A stretch of 23,495 bases of DNA from UBA1146 sp050256555 (GTDB taxonomy: Bacteria > Planctomycetota > UBA8108 > UBA1146). A program made the position numbers and the translations under genes. The notes under the pieces are model-generated. The model was not told where the DNA came from and made no database searches. It worked only from the letters and a program-made list of their open reading frames with translations. The DNA lies in NCBI GenBank assembly GCA_050256555.1, contig JBBWWC010000255.1:1-23495 (forward strand), in the 5' to 3' direction. Position 1 is the first letter of the stretch, and the number at the start of each line of letters is the position of its first letter. Below, piece by piece: positions 1 to 8,241 of this stretch.

Positions 1-660
1 GATCTCTCCCCGATACTCCAAGCTTTGAATAAAACGGAGGCTCCAGATGTCACTCAACTCATGATCCTCACGCCATCGCAACTTCAATCGCAAATCTGGA
101 TCACTGGCGATCCTCAACCCACCATCGAAAGATAGCTTTCCCCAATCTGTATCGAGGAGCGCTGCTCGTAATCCAGAAACACCTTCATCGGAAAGAAGAG
201 AAGATTCGCCTTCTGGCTCGGCTGCATCACCCAGGATATCGCCGGAATCAGCCAAAAAGTCATCGCGGAAAGATTCCAAAAACAGCCCCAGGCGTTTCTT
301 TGTATTTGGCAGAACTGCGTGCCCACGTATCCGCGTTCGAAAATCAGATTCCCCGCCCTCATCGATACTAAAGATATTACGGATTCGATACCGAGTCTGA
401 CCAGCATCTGCATCGAGTCGAGGATCACCAAAGAAATTGTCGACGCGATCACTGATATCGAGAACTCGATCCCCGATAGACCGATGCATCGCCGAGATAC
501 GCTCCGGAAAAGTCGCACGTGTCGAATCGGAATCTTGATCAGAAATCTGCGCCGGTATTGCCGGACAGAAAAGTAGCAAAAACTGGAAGAGAAGACCGAT
601 TCGGAAACAAACCGATCGGCACCTGATCGTTGAAGAAATTTGGTATCTATTCCCCTGCAA
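1..660 (-). CDS. Secreted, probable outer-membrane beta-barrel protein, unknown family (3' part cut off by window edge)
   Basis: An open frame of 220 codons runs leftward from base 660 and leaves the window at base 1 without a stop. No in-frame ATG lies near its beginning. The only plausible start is TTG at 660, shortly after an in-frame TGA, with a weak GGGGG about 8 bases upstream. The N-terminus has basic residues, then a hydrophobic run (IGLLFQFLLLFCPAIPAQ) typical of a Sec signal peptide. The mature part is rich in Asp, Arg and alternating polar/hydrophobic residues (RYRIRNIFSID, WSLRFIQSLEYRGEI), resembling outer-membrane strands; a conserved-looking NFFGDPRLD lies near residue 70. I do not recognise a named family, so export and barrel character are inference. 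Codon-by-codon reading gives coherent protein, while other frames give Cys/Trp/Met-rich nonsense. It is divergent from the arylsulfotransferase-family gene. Confidence 0.72.
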   Translation of the reverse strand, partial: MQGNRYQISSTIRCRSVCFRIGLLFQFLLLFCPAIPAQISDQDSDSTRATFPERISAMHRSIGDRVLDISDRVDNFFGDPRLDADAGQTRYRIRNIFSIDEGGESDFRTRIRGHAVLPNTKKRLGLFLESFRDDFLADSGDILGDAAEPEGESSLLSDEGVSGLRAALLDTDWGKLSFDGGLRIASDPDLRLKLRWREDHELSDIWSLRFIQSLEYRGEI

Positions 661-806
661 TTGGAGAGCCCCCGCTCAAGGATACAGAATAATGGTCAAC
701 GGCCAGTAAATGAACAGCGATCTCGGCAAGAACTCGCACCCTGCGGCATTTCTTGGGGTTAAGATCAGCCACCAGCAATATGAACAATATGAATAGGAGT
801 CCTTCT

Positions 807-2222
807 GTGACACAAACTACGATTCTTCGATTTGATCATAATACTCTGTGGTTGGTCATATTCCTGATAGTTACCGGTCAAACCCTTGCAAATTTCGTGA
901 ACCTTGACGACCCCAAAGCGGCCTCTCAGACAGACGCCAAGAACGAAGGGGGTTATCTGTTGCTGTCACCGATGGGCGGTACTGAAATACAGATCATCGA
1001 TCGAGAGGGCACACCGATTCACACCTGGCAAAAAGAGCGCAGGAGTGGTAGTGCGGTCTACCTGCTCGATGATGGCTCGTTACTTCGTACCGGCTCTTCC
1101 GGAACGAGAGGGGCCTTTGGCTTCCAGGGTGGAGGAGCCGCTGGATTGATCGAAAAAGTCTCCTGGCAAGGTGAAGTGACCTGGAAACTCGACTGGGCAT
1201 CTCAGGCACAGCTGCAACATCACGATATCGAACCACTTCCCAACGGCAATTTACTGCTGATCGCCTGGGAAAGAAAAACCGAGGAAGAGTGTCTCGCAGT
1301 CGGACGTCATGAAGCACTTCTGCCACAAAAGCAGCTATGGGTCGATGCCATCATTGAGGTCAAACCCACCGGAAAAGAAGGCGCTGAAGTGGTTTGGCGC
1401 TGGAGTCCCTGGGACCATCTGGTCCAGGATATCGACCCGGAGAAACCAAACTATGGCAAGGCCTCCGAACATCCAAATAAGATCGATATCAACTACGTTT
1501 CTTTCGGTAGCAGAGAACTGGGACAGCCGGATTGGATGCATACCAACTCTGTGAACTATAACCCTCAACTCGACCAGATCATCCTGAGTGTGCACGGCTT
1601 TAATGAAGTCTGGATTATCGATCATTCGACCCAAGGAGACCAGAACCCGGGAATCCTGTGGCGCTGGGGTAATCCAGAGTCTTACGGTATGGGAAACTCA
1701 GCCGATCAAACTCTGTTCAAACAGCATGACGCTCACTGGATCGATCCGGATTTTCCTGGCCAAGGAAACATCATGATCTTCAATAACGGTCAAGGTCGTC
1801 CTGGTAATTACTCCACAGTTCTCGAAATCACTTCGCCCTTAAAAACCGATGGGAACTATCGACGCAATAAATCTGGGGCTTTCGAATCCCCAGCTATTGT
1901 CTGGAAATATGAAAATCCAGGCACGTTTTTCTCACCCAACATCTCAGGAGCAGTACGTCTCCCTGGTGGAAACACTTTGATCTGTAGTGGTGCCAACGGA
2001 GAAATATTTGAAGTCACCAAAGATGGAAAAATCACCTGGCAGCACGCCATCCGTTCCGGCTCCGGCGAGACTGGAGCAGGGACAAGAGGTGCAGGAGCTA
2101 GAGGCGGTGCAGGAACTAGAGGCGGTGGAGTTTTCCGGGCGCCATGGATCTCTCCGGATCATCCCGGATTACGACCGACAGAACCTGCGAAAAAGAAGCC
2201 GGCGAAGGCGACCTCACTGTAA
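807..2222 (+). CDS. Secreted arylsulfotransferase (ASST)-family protein
   Basis: About 471 residues with an N-terminal signal segment (NTLWLVIFLIVTGQTLA), so the protein should act outside the cytoplasm. Family features are GGYLLLSP near the start of the mature chain, the propeller-like HHDIEPLPNGNLLLIAWE, DWMHTNSVNYNP, then FKQHDAHWIDP and FNNGQGRPG. The histidines and the arginine in these segments match positions used by arylsulfate sulfotransferases, a six-bladed propeller fold that moves sulfate between phenolic compounds through a histidine; many family members are uncharacterised, so the substrate is unknown. I chose GTG 807 because AGGAG lies 7 bases upstream and the signal peptide follows at once; ATG 780, ATG 789 and TTG 753 are in-frame alternatives with no clear ribosome binding site. 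A Gly-Ala-Arg repeat sits just before the conserved C-terminal FRAPWISPDHPGL. The stop abuts the convergent acetyltransferase stop. Confidence 0.82.
   Translation: MTQTTILRFDHNTLWLVIFLIVTGQTLANFVNLDDPKAASQTDAKNEGGYLLLSPMGGTEIQIIDREGTPIHTWQKERRSGSAVYLLDDGSLLRTGSSGTRGAFGFQGGGAAGLIEKVSWQGEVTWKLDWASQAQLQHHDIEPLPNGNLLLIAWERKTEEECLAVGRHEALLPQKQLWVDAIIEVKPTGKEGAEVVWRWSPWDHLVQDIDPEKPNYGKASEHPNKIDINYVSFGSRELGQPDWMHTNSVNYNPQLDQIILSVHGFNEVWIIDHSTQGDQNPGILWRWGNPESYGMGNSADQTLFKQHDAHWIDPDFPGQGNIMIFNNGQGRPGNYSTVLEITSPLKTDGNYRRNKSGAFESPAIVWKYENPGTFFSPNISGAVRLPGGNTLICSGANGEIFEVTKDGKITWQHAIRSGSGETGAGTRGAGARGGAGTRGGGVFRAPWISPDHPGLRPTEPAKKKPAKATSL
2076..2126 (+). repeat. In-frame tandem repeat, about 18 bp units, coding Gly-Ala-Arg repeats
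   Basis: Two near-identical 18-base units (2091-2108 and 2109-2126, one base different) follow a related 15-base unit (2076-2090). They encode AGTRG, AGARGG and AGTRGG within the arylsulfotransferase-family protein, between its last propeller strand and its C-terminal segment. Units are multiples of three, so copy-number change would keep the frame. Confidence 0.85.
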
Positions 2223-2738
2223 TCAGTTCCAGTCCGTCGGTGATCGAAGGACGAGGATCATATATTCCTCGTCCACTACGGTCCCTTGCCAGACCATCGC
2301 TCTTTCACGAAGTCCAAAGGGAACAAAGCCCAGCGACAGGTAGAGTTGCCGAGCCTCGGGTGCGGCACTGGAAACCCCAAGGTCTACACTCTCACATCCC
2401 CAACTCCCCGCTCGCTCGATCAGATCTTGCATCATTTGCCTTCCGGCACCCTGCCCCCTGCAGCCTGATCGAAGATATGTACCCCAAACATAGGCACTGT
2501 GTCGAACCTTCAACGACGAGTTCCTCTTCAACCCAGCCATCCCAACCAGCTCAACCCCATCGAAAGTCCCGAATAGCACATCGTCTTCGGAGGACATCAA
2601 TTTTCGATAGAATTCTGGATTCATCCTGTCGTCTTCAGGGGACGAACTGAAGGCTAGTGGATGCTCAGACAGAGCCTCCCGGCGAAGGGCGACCGCCTGC
2701 TGCTCATCATCGGGGCGTAGCTCACGGATCTCGATCAA
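2223..2738 (-). CDS. GNAT-family N-acetyltransferase
   Basis: A 171-residue single-domain GNAT protein. It starts IEIRELRPDDEQQAVALR, usual for the family, and carries the acetyl-CoA loop CRGQGAGRQMM (motif A, about residues 95-105) followed by helix, strand and ARQLYLSLGFVPFG (motif B). These enzymes transfer an acetyl group from acetyl-CoA to an amine; the substrate cannot be read from sequence. I chose TTG 2738 because GGAGG lies 5 bases before it and it gives the standard N-terminus; an in-frame TTG at 2780 would overlap the upstream gene with no good ribosome binding site. It begins 14 bases after the VCBS gene stop, so the two are probably co-transcribed. The stop is directly adjacent to the convergent arylsulfotransferase-family stop. 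Confidence 0.87.
   Translation of the reverse strand: MIEIRELRPDDEQQAVALRREALSEHPLAFSSSPEDDRMNPEFYRKLMSSEDDVLFGTFDGVELVGMAGLKRNSSLKVRHSAYVWGTYLRSGCRGQGAGRQMMQDLIERAGSWGCESVDLGVSSAAPEARQLYLSLGFVPFGLRERAMVWQGTVVDEEYMILVLRSPTDWN
2249..2274. repeat. Perfect 8-bp inverted repeat just after the arylsulfotransferase-family stop
   Basis: GGACGAGG and CCTCGTCC are separated by a 10-base AT-rich loop, 26 bases after the stop at 2222 and inside the last codons of the convergent acetyltransferase gene. It could fold at the 3' end of the plus-strand transcript, but no T-run follows, so a terminator role is only a guess. Confidence 0.4.
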
Positions 2739-2752
2739 TCCAACCTCCACCT

Positions 2753-4522
2753 CTAAAGACAGGGCGGTTGGTTCAGACAATCCAGAGAATCGACTGTCGG
2801 ATCAGGTCCACAGGCAGGAAACGGAGCCGGAGGAGGATTCCCGTTGGAGAACAGATACATCAACACATAAACAGGATCAGAAATGTCGCTGGCAGAGTCG
2901 TCATTGGCATCCAGAGCATCCGGACAGGAGCAAATCGCGGTGCAACCAAAGAGAACCGACAACATCATCACGGCATCCGCAATATTGAGTTCACCGTCCC
3001 AGGTCGCATCGCCACGAATGAACTCCGGCAAATCCAAGCCCTCTTGCTGGTAAATAATGACCACATCCGCGAGCTCATCGATGAGAGTCAGATCGAGATC
3101 GCCATCGTTATCGACATCCATCATGACAGCACAACTGGCCGCCACCGGAGCGAAGATCTCCTCCTGGAAGCTGAAGTTGCCGTTACCGTCATTGACATAG
3201 AAGTACCAATCTCCGAGGTAACTGGAGATGACCCAATCGAGATCGCCATCTCCATCCATGTCACCCACATCGGTCGCCAGCGGAAAATTGTCAGCGGGAT
3301 ACACATCCGGTGAAGAGATGGTGCCATCTCCATTTCCAAAGTTGATGGTGCCATTGTCCTGGCTCGCATTGACGCTAGTGACGTCGAGATGGCCATCGCC
3401 ATTGAGATCTCCGAGTGCCAGCATCCAGGTTCCGCTGACCGCCGGCTCACTGCCAGACTCGGTGAAAGTACCGTCACCGTCATTGAGATTGATGACGATC
3501 TCGCCACTGTTGATCATTCCGATCACCAGGTCGAGGAGACCATCCCCATTCATATCTCCCGTGGCCAGGGAACGCTCCCCGGCCCCACCACCTTCAAAGA
3601 AACTGGGGCCCGTGAAAACACCACTGGCATTGCCAATGTTGGTCAGGATCGACAGATTGCCGTTGCCGTAGTTGGTGTTCACCACATCCATATCGCCGTC
3701 ACCGTCTACATCGAGAACCGCGACGCCGCGAGGAGCAAGACCGACATCGATCTGCTGCTGGGGCTGGAAGGTTCCGTCACCGTTACCGATCAGGATCGAT
3801 ACCGTATCCATCGCGATATTGCACACCACCAGGTCGACATTTCCATCGCGATTGAAATCTGCCGGCTCATTAGGGCTGGCCTGCAGGTTGACGGAACTGA
3901 CGGGGGTGATCATCTGGCTGAACAGGCCGCTGCCGTTAGCCTGGTTGAGGTAACAACGGACATCGGCGGTGTCCTCGTTGATGACAGCGATGTCAAGATA
4001 ACCATCGTTGTCGAGGTCAGATCCGATACCACCGTAACTACGAGTCGAAACATTGGGATTGGTACGAGTCGACCATTCGTCAATCACTGTAAAATCTAGA
4101 GTCGCCGGCCCGGCCTTGGTCCAGAACAGAAAGCTGTATCCACCCGACTGAATCGTGCTACCCGTCAAGGAAGTGATGTCTTCAGCAAGAATCACCATCA
4201 CCTGCTCACCGGTCGAAAATGGATTGTCGGGGGTGAGTCGAATCGTCATCCCGCCATTCTCGATGGAGATCACGCCCTCGGCAGGGCCACTCCAGCGCCC
4301 AAAGGCCCAGAAGGAAGCGGGGGTCACTGTCGCAGGATTGACCGCTTCATCGAGATTGACCGAGATGGTTGTATTCACCGGAGCAGTCAGAAAATTGCTG
4401 GTGGGGGAAATCCCGACCACTTGCAACTGTCCAGCCTGTGCCTGCAGTAACGGGCTCAAAAACAACGCTGTGGTGACCAGGAGCAAAGCAAAAACAACGC
4501 TGGGTACTGGCAACTTATGCAT
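2753..4522 (-). CDS. Secreted FG-GAP/VCBS repeat protein with Ig-like (SbsA-type) domain and dockerin-like C-terminus
   Basis: About 589 residues. The signal peptide (VFALLLVTTALFLSPLLQAQA) is followed by a bacterial Ig-like domain of the SbsA type (VVGISPTSNFLTAPVNTT to roughly residue 130). About seven FG-GAP/VCBS repeats come next, each with a calcium-loop pattern such as DLDNDGYLD, DFNRDGNVD, DVDGDGDMD, DMNGDGLLD, DLNGDGHLD, DMDGDGDLD and DVDNDGDLD, consistent with an extracellular Ca-stabilised propeller. The C-terminal 90 residues hold two dockerin-like halves (RGDATWDGELNIADAVMML and DANDDSASDISDPVYVLMYL) and a Pro/Cys tail FPACGPDPTVDSLDC, a layout I associate with planctomycetal secreted proteins. 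ATG 4522 has GGGAG 7 bases upstream; GTG 4528 is an alternative. Role inferred: surface or secreted adhesion or scaffold protein. It follows the UbiD gene by 75 bases and precedes the GNAT gene by 14. Confidence 0.88.
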   Translation of the reverse strand: MHKLPVPSVVFALLLVTTALFLSPLLQAQAGQLQVVGISPTSNFLTAPVNTTISVNLDEAVNPATVTPASFWAFGRWSGPAEGVISIENGGMTIRLTPDNPFSTGEQVMVILAEDITSLTGSTIQSGGYSFLFWTKAGPATLDFTVIDEWSTRTNPNVSTRSYGGIGSDLDNDGYLDIAVINEDTADVRCYLNQANGSGLFSQMITPVSSVNLQASPNEPADFNRDGNVDLVVCNIAMDTVSILIGNGDGTFQPQQQIDVGLAPRGVAVLDVDGDGDMDVVNTNYGNGNLSILTNIGNASGVFTGPSFFEGGGAGERSLATGDMNGDGLLDLVIGMINSGEIVINLNDGDGTFTESGSEPAVSGTWMLALGDLNGDGHLDVTSVNASQDNGTINFGNGDGTISSPDVYPADNFPLATDVGDMDGDGDLDWVISSYLGDWYFYVNDGNGNFSFQEEIFAPVAASCAVMMDVDNDGDLDLTLIDELADVVIIYQQEGLDLPEFIRGDATWDGELNIADAVMMLSVLFGCTAICSCPDALDANDDSASDISDPVYVLMYLFSNGNPPPAPFPACGPDPTVDSLDCLNQPPCL

Positions 4523-4597
4523 GGGCACTCTCCCAAAGTTTCATGATCAATAGAGGCTCCATCATAACGGACAGGAAAGCCGCTTCCGAGAAGTTCA

Positions 4598-6397
4598 TCA
4601 TAGATCGAGGTGACCACTGTCACTTTCTCCCATCTCGACACTTCGAGCGGGGAAGTACTCATTCCAGCGCTTCTCGACCAGATGGGCCGTTTCCTGATCG
4701 CAAAATAGCTCATCCGGGAACCCCGGTTTCAATCGTGCGTCAATAGCCACGGGAGCCTCGAGTGACACGTGATTACGGATCACTTGCCGCTTTGCCGCAT
4801 GAAGATCAGCAGCAGGTTCGAAGCGAGTGAAAGTGGTCCAGAGGAATCGCGCCTCCGTACGAGTCGCTTCCCGCGCATCATCGACGATCACCACCAGTGG
4901 CCAGTCCTTCACGGCCTCACAGGAAAGCAGGCGAGAGGCCGCCTCCGGTTCCTGCTCATATCCCGGCCCCTCCACCACCAGGCAGCCGCGACAGAAAACC
5001 TCCGCACGACGAAACTCGCCGGGCAGCGATCCCGTGAACTCGCCAGGTAGATCGCGAATGGGGTCACCCAGCCCCATGAGGAATCCCTTGGAACCTTCGT
5101 TCACTTTGGGGCCGGTGTAATCGAGAGTGTCCATGCTGGTACAAGAAATCACATGGAGATCCCTGGAAAAATCTGCTCGGGCTAACACGTGTTCAAGGGT
5201 CGTACGAAAATCTCGAAGATTTACATCCCCATCGGTCATCAACAGGAACTTGGTCAGAGAAAGTTGCCCTTCTCCCAGAATCCGAAATGCCGAAACCATC
5301 GCTTCACGTGGATATCGATCCTTGACCACTGCACCAGCCAAAGAGTGATAACCAGTTTCTCCATACGACCAAAGATCCTTGACCGTCGGCATCACCAGCG
5401 GGAACAGAGGCGACAGCAACTCTTGTAAGAAATCACCCAGAAAAAAGTCTTCCTGGCGCGGCTTTCCAACCACCGTCGCAGGAAAAACAGCATTGCGACG
5501 ATGCGAAATACTCGAGATCTTCATCACCGGATAATCATGCTGAAGTGAATAGTAACCATAGTGATCACCAAAGGGTCCTTCAGGCCATCGCTCTCCGGGC
5601 AGGGCTGTGCCGTGAATCGCAAAATCACATTCAGCGATGAGCGGATGAGCGACCGAGTCGCTTCGAGACATCTTGAGGGGTGCCCCCTGTAGCAAAGACG
5701 CCAGCAATAGTTCTCCGACATTCTCTGGTAGCGGCGCCACAGCACTGGCGATCAATGCTGGCGGCCCTCCCAGGAAACAGGTCACGGGAAACTGCTGCCC
5801 TGACTTCTCGGCCTCCATCAGGTGATAACCCGATCCCTTATGAATCTGGAAGTGAAGCCCAAGATGGACCGGGTCATGTTGCTGCATGCGATACATCCCG
5901 AGATTGTGACGTCCATCCTCAGGATGCTCGGTATAGATCAGCGGCCAGGTGATGAAGGGGCCGCCATCTTGCGGCCAGCTGGTGATGATCGGTAAATCGT
6001 CAAGTGTCGTTCGAGGATCCTGAACATCGAGTACCGCACCACCGGAACGCCGCCTCAGGCCGACTCGCATCAATGTCCTGGCTACATCTCGGGCATCCCA
6101 GACCTTCGCCAACGTCGGCGGAACCATCGTTTCGGCGAGGTGAACCAGACGCTGGAGAAATTGCTGTCCATGATCGCCGAAACCGATCTGAACTCGCCGC
6201 TCACTACCGAAGAGGTTGGTCACCAGTGGAAAGCGAGAACCGATCGGATTCTTGAAAAGAAGAGCCGGCCCCCCTGCGGCGATGACCCTTCGGTGAATCT
6301 CGGCGACCTCCAGATGAGGATCAACCGGAACATCGATCTCGACCAGATCATCGGTCTGCCGTAATTTTTCCAGAAAGCTAGCCAGGTTGCGATGCAT
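4598..6397 (-). CDS. UbiD-family (prenylated-FMN-dependent) decarboxylase, long form
   Basis: A 599-residue UbiD-type enzyme. Features include NLGMYRMQ (from Asn165, with Arg170 at the likely catalytic position), the His-rich HFQIHKGSGYHLM, and ERWPEGPFGDHYGYY (269-283) with the family's acidic residues. UbiD proteins decarboxylate aromatic or unsaturated acids using prenylated FMN supplied by a UbiX partner, which is not in this window. The ~600-residue length and N-terminus (MHRNLASFLEKLRQTDDLVEI, shown here in parts: FLEKL, DLVEID) resemble the long forms linked to menaquinone or other quinone synthesis; the substrate is not determined. ATG 6397 is preceded by GGGAG at 6 bases; an in-frame GTG at 6433 has no such site. 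It lies 71 bases after the HypA-like gene and may share its transcript. Confidence 0.88.
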   Translation of the reverse strand: MHRNLASFLEKLRQTDDLVEIDVPVDPHLEVAEIHRRVIAAGGPALLFKNPIGSRFPLVTNLFGSERRVQIGFGDHGQQFLQRLVHLAETMVPPTLAKVWDARDVARTLMRVGLRRRSGGAVLDVQDPRTTLDDLPIITSWPQDGGPFITWPLIYTEHPEDGRHNLGMYRMQQHDPVHLGLHFQIHKGSGYHLMEAEKSGQQFPVTCFLGGPPALIASAVAPLPENVGELLLASLLQGAPLKMSRSDSVAHPLIAECDFAIHGTALPGERWPEGPFGDHYGYYSLQHDYPVMKISSISHRRNAVFPATVVGKPRQEDFFLGDFLQELLSPLFPLVMPTVKDLWSYGETGYHSLAGAVVKDRYPREAMVSAFRILGEGQLSLTKFLLMTDGDVNLRDFRTTLEHVLARADFSRDLHVISCTSMDTLDYTGPKVNEGSKGFLMGLGDPIRDLPGEFTGSLPGEFRRAEVFCRGCLVVEGPGYEQEPEAASRLLSCEAVKDWPLVVIVDDAREATRTEARFLWTTFTRFEPAADLHAAKRQVIRNHVSLEAPVAIDARLKPGFPDELFCDQETAHLVEKRWNEYFPARSVEMGESDSGHLDL

Positions 6398-6468
6398 CGG
6401 TGACTCCCGGTCGTCCCCACGACGACCTGCCACGATGCTGCGTTAGCCCAGGGCTCGTGTCCAGTGCT

Positions 6469-6822
6469 TCAGGCGACACCGGATGAAGGGGATATGGGAA
6501 CACCCTCGAGGCTCTGAACACGAATCGTAGGACCACCCACGACTCGATATTGAATCTGACATTCACCGAGCAGGTCACCGCGGAATCGCTCTGCCAGCGC
6601 CGCGACAAAAACTTCGGGCTCAACGAGAGCTTCACGGCCAATATCGACCTGAATCCGCGTCACACGGCGCAGACCGCCCAGCAGAGCAGCACTGCGAACA
6701 GAGTTTAGAATTTCGGCGAGCAAAGACACCGCGAACCCTCTTTCCGGAGAATTTGGAGTGATGTTGTTGGATGTCTTCGGATCTTCGAGGCTGCAGGTGT
6801 AGGACTTTTCGAGAACAGCCAT
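6469..6822 (-). CDS. HypA-like protein lacking the zinc-binding domain
   Basis: A 117-residue protein whose centre aligns by eye with the nickel chaperone HypA: SLLAEILNSVRSAALLGG matches the first helix, RRVTRIQVDIGREALVEPE matches HypA's RVT...IG...VE, and RGDLLGECQIQYR matches the RG...G..L strand. HypA normally has an N-terminal Met-His nickel site and a four-Cys zinc loop. Here the loop is absent and GGPTIRVQSLEGVP seems to be the final HypA strand joined directly; no CxxC pair exists. Metal delivery to a hydrogenase or urease is therefore unlikely, and no such genes are nearby. ATG 6822 gives the full frame but has only a weak AGG; GTG 6729, with GAGGG 6 bases upstream, would give a HypA-like N-terminus length and is a serious alternative. 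It sits between the M20 and UbiD genes. Confidence 0.7.
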   Translation of the reverse strand: MAVLEKSYTCSLEDPKTSNNITPNSPERGFAVSLLAEILNSVRSAALLGGLRRVTRIQVDIGREALVEPEVFVAALAERFRGDLLGECQIQYRVVGGPTIRVQSLEGVPISPSSGVA

Positions 6823-6886
6823 TTGTTGCCTGAATTAGAACCCCAGAGCCGCCCTTCGAGCGACAAGCGGCAGCTTGAGCGGTCGG

Positions 6887-8062
6887 TTATCCGGCTCCCA
6901 GCGCCAGCGCAATCCAGGTCCGAACGCCAATCGGCATCGCTGCGTCATCGACCTGGAATCGTGGATGATGACAAAAATGGACGATTCCTTGCGATTCGTC
7001 GCGATTCCCGAGAAAGAGGAAGGCGGCGGGGATCTTCTGGCCGTAGTAGGAGAAATCTTCTCCGCCAAGAACCGGAGCTCCCTCATCGGAGAGCGGTACC
7101 TCGACCGAGATCGATTTCCGGGCCTCTTCACAGGCATCCGGATCGTTGAAGGTGACTGGATATCCTTCGATGATCTCGACCTGCGCCTCGCAATCATGAG
7201 CCGCAGCGATTCGTTCGGCGATTTCCGTCAATCGACGCCGCGCATCTTCCCCCACTTCTTTCTCGAAAGAGCGAATCGTTCCGCACAACTCAACCTTCTC
7301 TGGAATCACATTGTCGGCACTACCGCCATGAAATTGGGTGAAAGTGACCACGCAGGGGCGCACCGGATCGATGTTTCTTGAAACGATGTGCTGTGCTGAA
7401 GAGATGATCTGGCTACCGCACAAAATCGGATCAATACAGACGTGTGGAGCAGCGGCATGACCGCCTTTGCCAGTGATCACGATCCGAAACGTATCTGGCT
7501 GGGCCATCGTCGGTCCTTCGATGATGCCAATCTTGCCGGTATCAAACACCGGCCAGACATGCATCCCGAAGATTCTATCCACGCCATCCAGACAGCCGTC
7601 TGCGATCATGGCGGGAGCTCCACCGGGTAAGGCCTCTTCGTTGGGTTGGAAAATGAAACGAATCGAACAGGGTAGTCGATCACGAATTCCAGCCAGAGCC
7701 GTGGCGGCACCGACCAGCATCGAAGTATGAGCATCATGACCACACATATGAGCCGCTCCAGCAATGGTGCTGCGATGCGGAAGATCAATCTCCTCGTCCA
7801 TCGGCAAAGCATCCATGTCGGCACGAAAGGCGATGCAACGCTTTGCCCCGGGAACCACGAGGTCGCCAACAACACCGGTCTTGCCAATTTTCTCGCGAGT
7901 TTCGATTCCGGCGGCCCGGAGTTTATCCGCCACCAAAGCTGCGGTGCGGATGGTATCGAACCCGATCTCTGGGTGTCGATGGATGTCTCGCTGAAGGGCA
8001 ATGACCTCATCGATAACGCCAGCGGTAAGCTCCTGAACATCGACTTCCCGGATCGTGGCCAT
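6887..8062 (-). CDS. M20-family metal-dependent amidohydrolase (IAA-amino acid/hippurate hydrolase type)
   Basis: A 391-residue cytosolic hydrolase of the M20D/ama-hip-ito group. The motifs appear in order: DIHRHPEIGF (27-36), FRADMDALPM (79-88), MCGHDAHTSM with Cys107 and His109, QPNEEALPGGA with the Glu142-Glu143 pair, MHVWP with His168, the lid-domain GKGGHAAAPH, GGEDFSYY, and the C-terminal HHPRF. The Cys, His, Glu and late His are the expected di-metal ligands. Relatives release amino acids from N-acyl or N-aryl conjugates; the natural substrate here is unknown. The length matches the family. ATG 8062 has AGGAGG 4 bases upstream. It is the first gene of the leftward group and is divergent from proS, with 179 bases between the two starts, which should hold both promoters. 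The 64-base gap to the next gene allows co-transcription. Confidence 0.92.
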   Translation of the reverse strand: MATIREVDVQELTAGVIDEVIALQRDIHRHPEIGFDTIRTAALVADKLRAAGIETREKIGKTGVVGDLVVPGAKRCIAFRADMDALPMDEEIDLPHRSTIAGAAHMCGHDAHTSMLVGAATALAGIRDRLPCSIRFIFQPNEEALPGGAPAMIADGCLDGVDRIFGMHVWPVFDTGKIGIIEGPTMAQPDTFRIVITGKGGHAAAPHVCIDPILCGSQIISSAQHIVSRNIDPVRPCVVTFTQFHGGSADNVIPEKVELCGTIRSFEKEVGEDARRRLTEIAERIAAAHDCEAQVEIIEGYPVTFNDPDACEEARKSISVEVPLSDEGAPVLGGEDFSYYGQKIPAAFLFLGNRDESQGIVHFCHHPRFQVDDAAMPIGVRTWIALALGAG

Positions 8063-8241
8063 CAGGCCTCCTGATTCTGTTGCTCGTGGTCTCTAGTCTC
8101 TCCTGCACCTAGAGAATCGATTCTGGACCATCTGGAGGGTTCAGGAAAGCGCTCACGTTGCTGACATCACGTCATTCGGCTACCCTCGACCCACCAAGGA
8201 CAAGACCAAGCGCCCAAGACCGATTGCCCCAGGAGGACAAC

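Noticed and set aside
114..576. Open frames at 114-518 (minus) and 319-576 (plus)
   Set aside because: Both are shadows of the 1-660 minus-strand frame, which alone has a coherent signal peptide and continuous protein-like composition.
2657..4099. Long plus-strand open frames opposite the VCBS protein (2657-3313, 3228-3671, 3389-4099)
   Set aside because: They are antisense to Asp/Gly-rich repeats, whose codons rarely give stops on the other strand; the minus frame has a signal peptide, repeats and a ribosome binding site.
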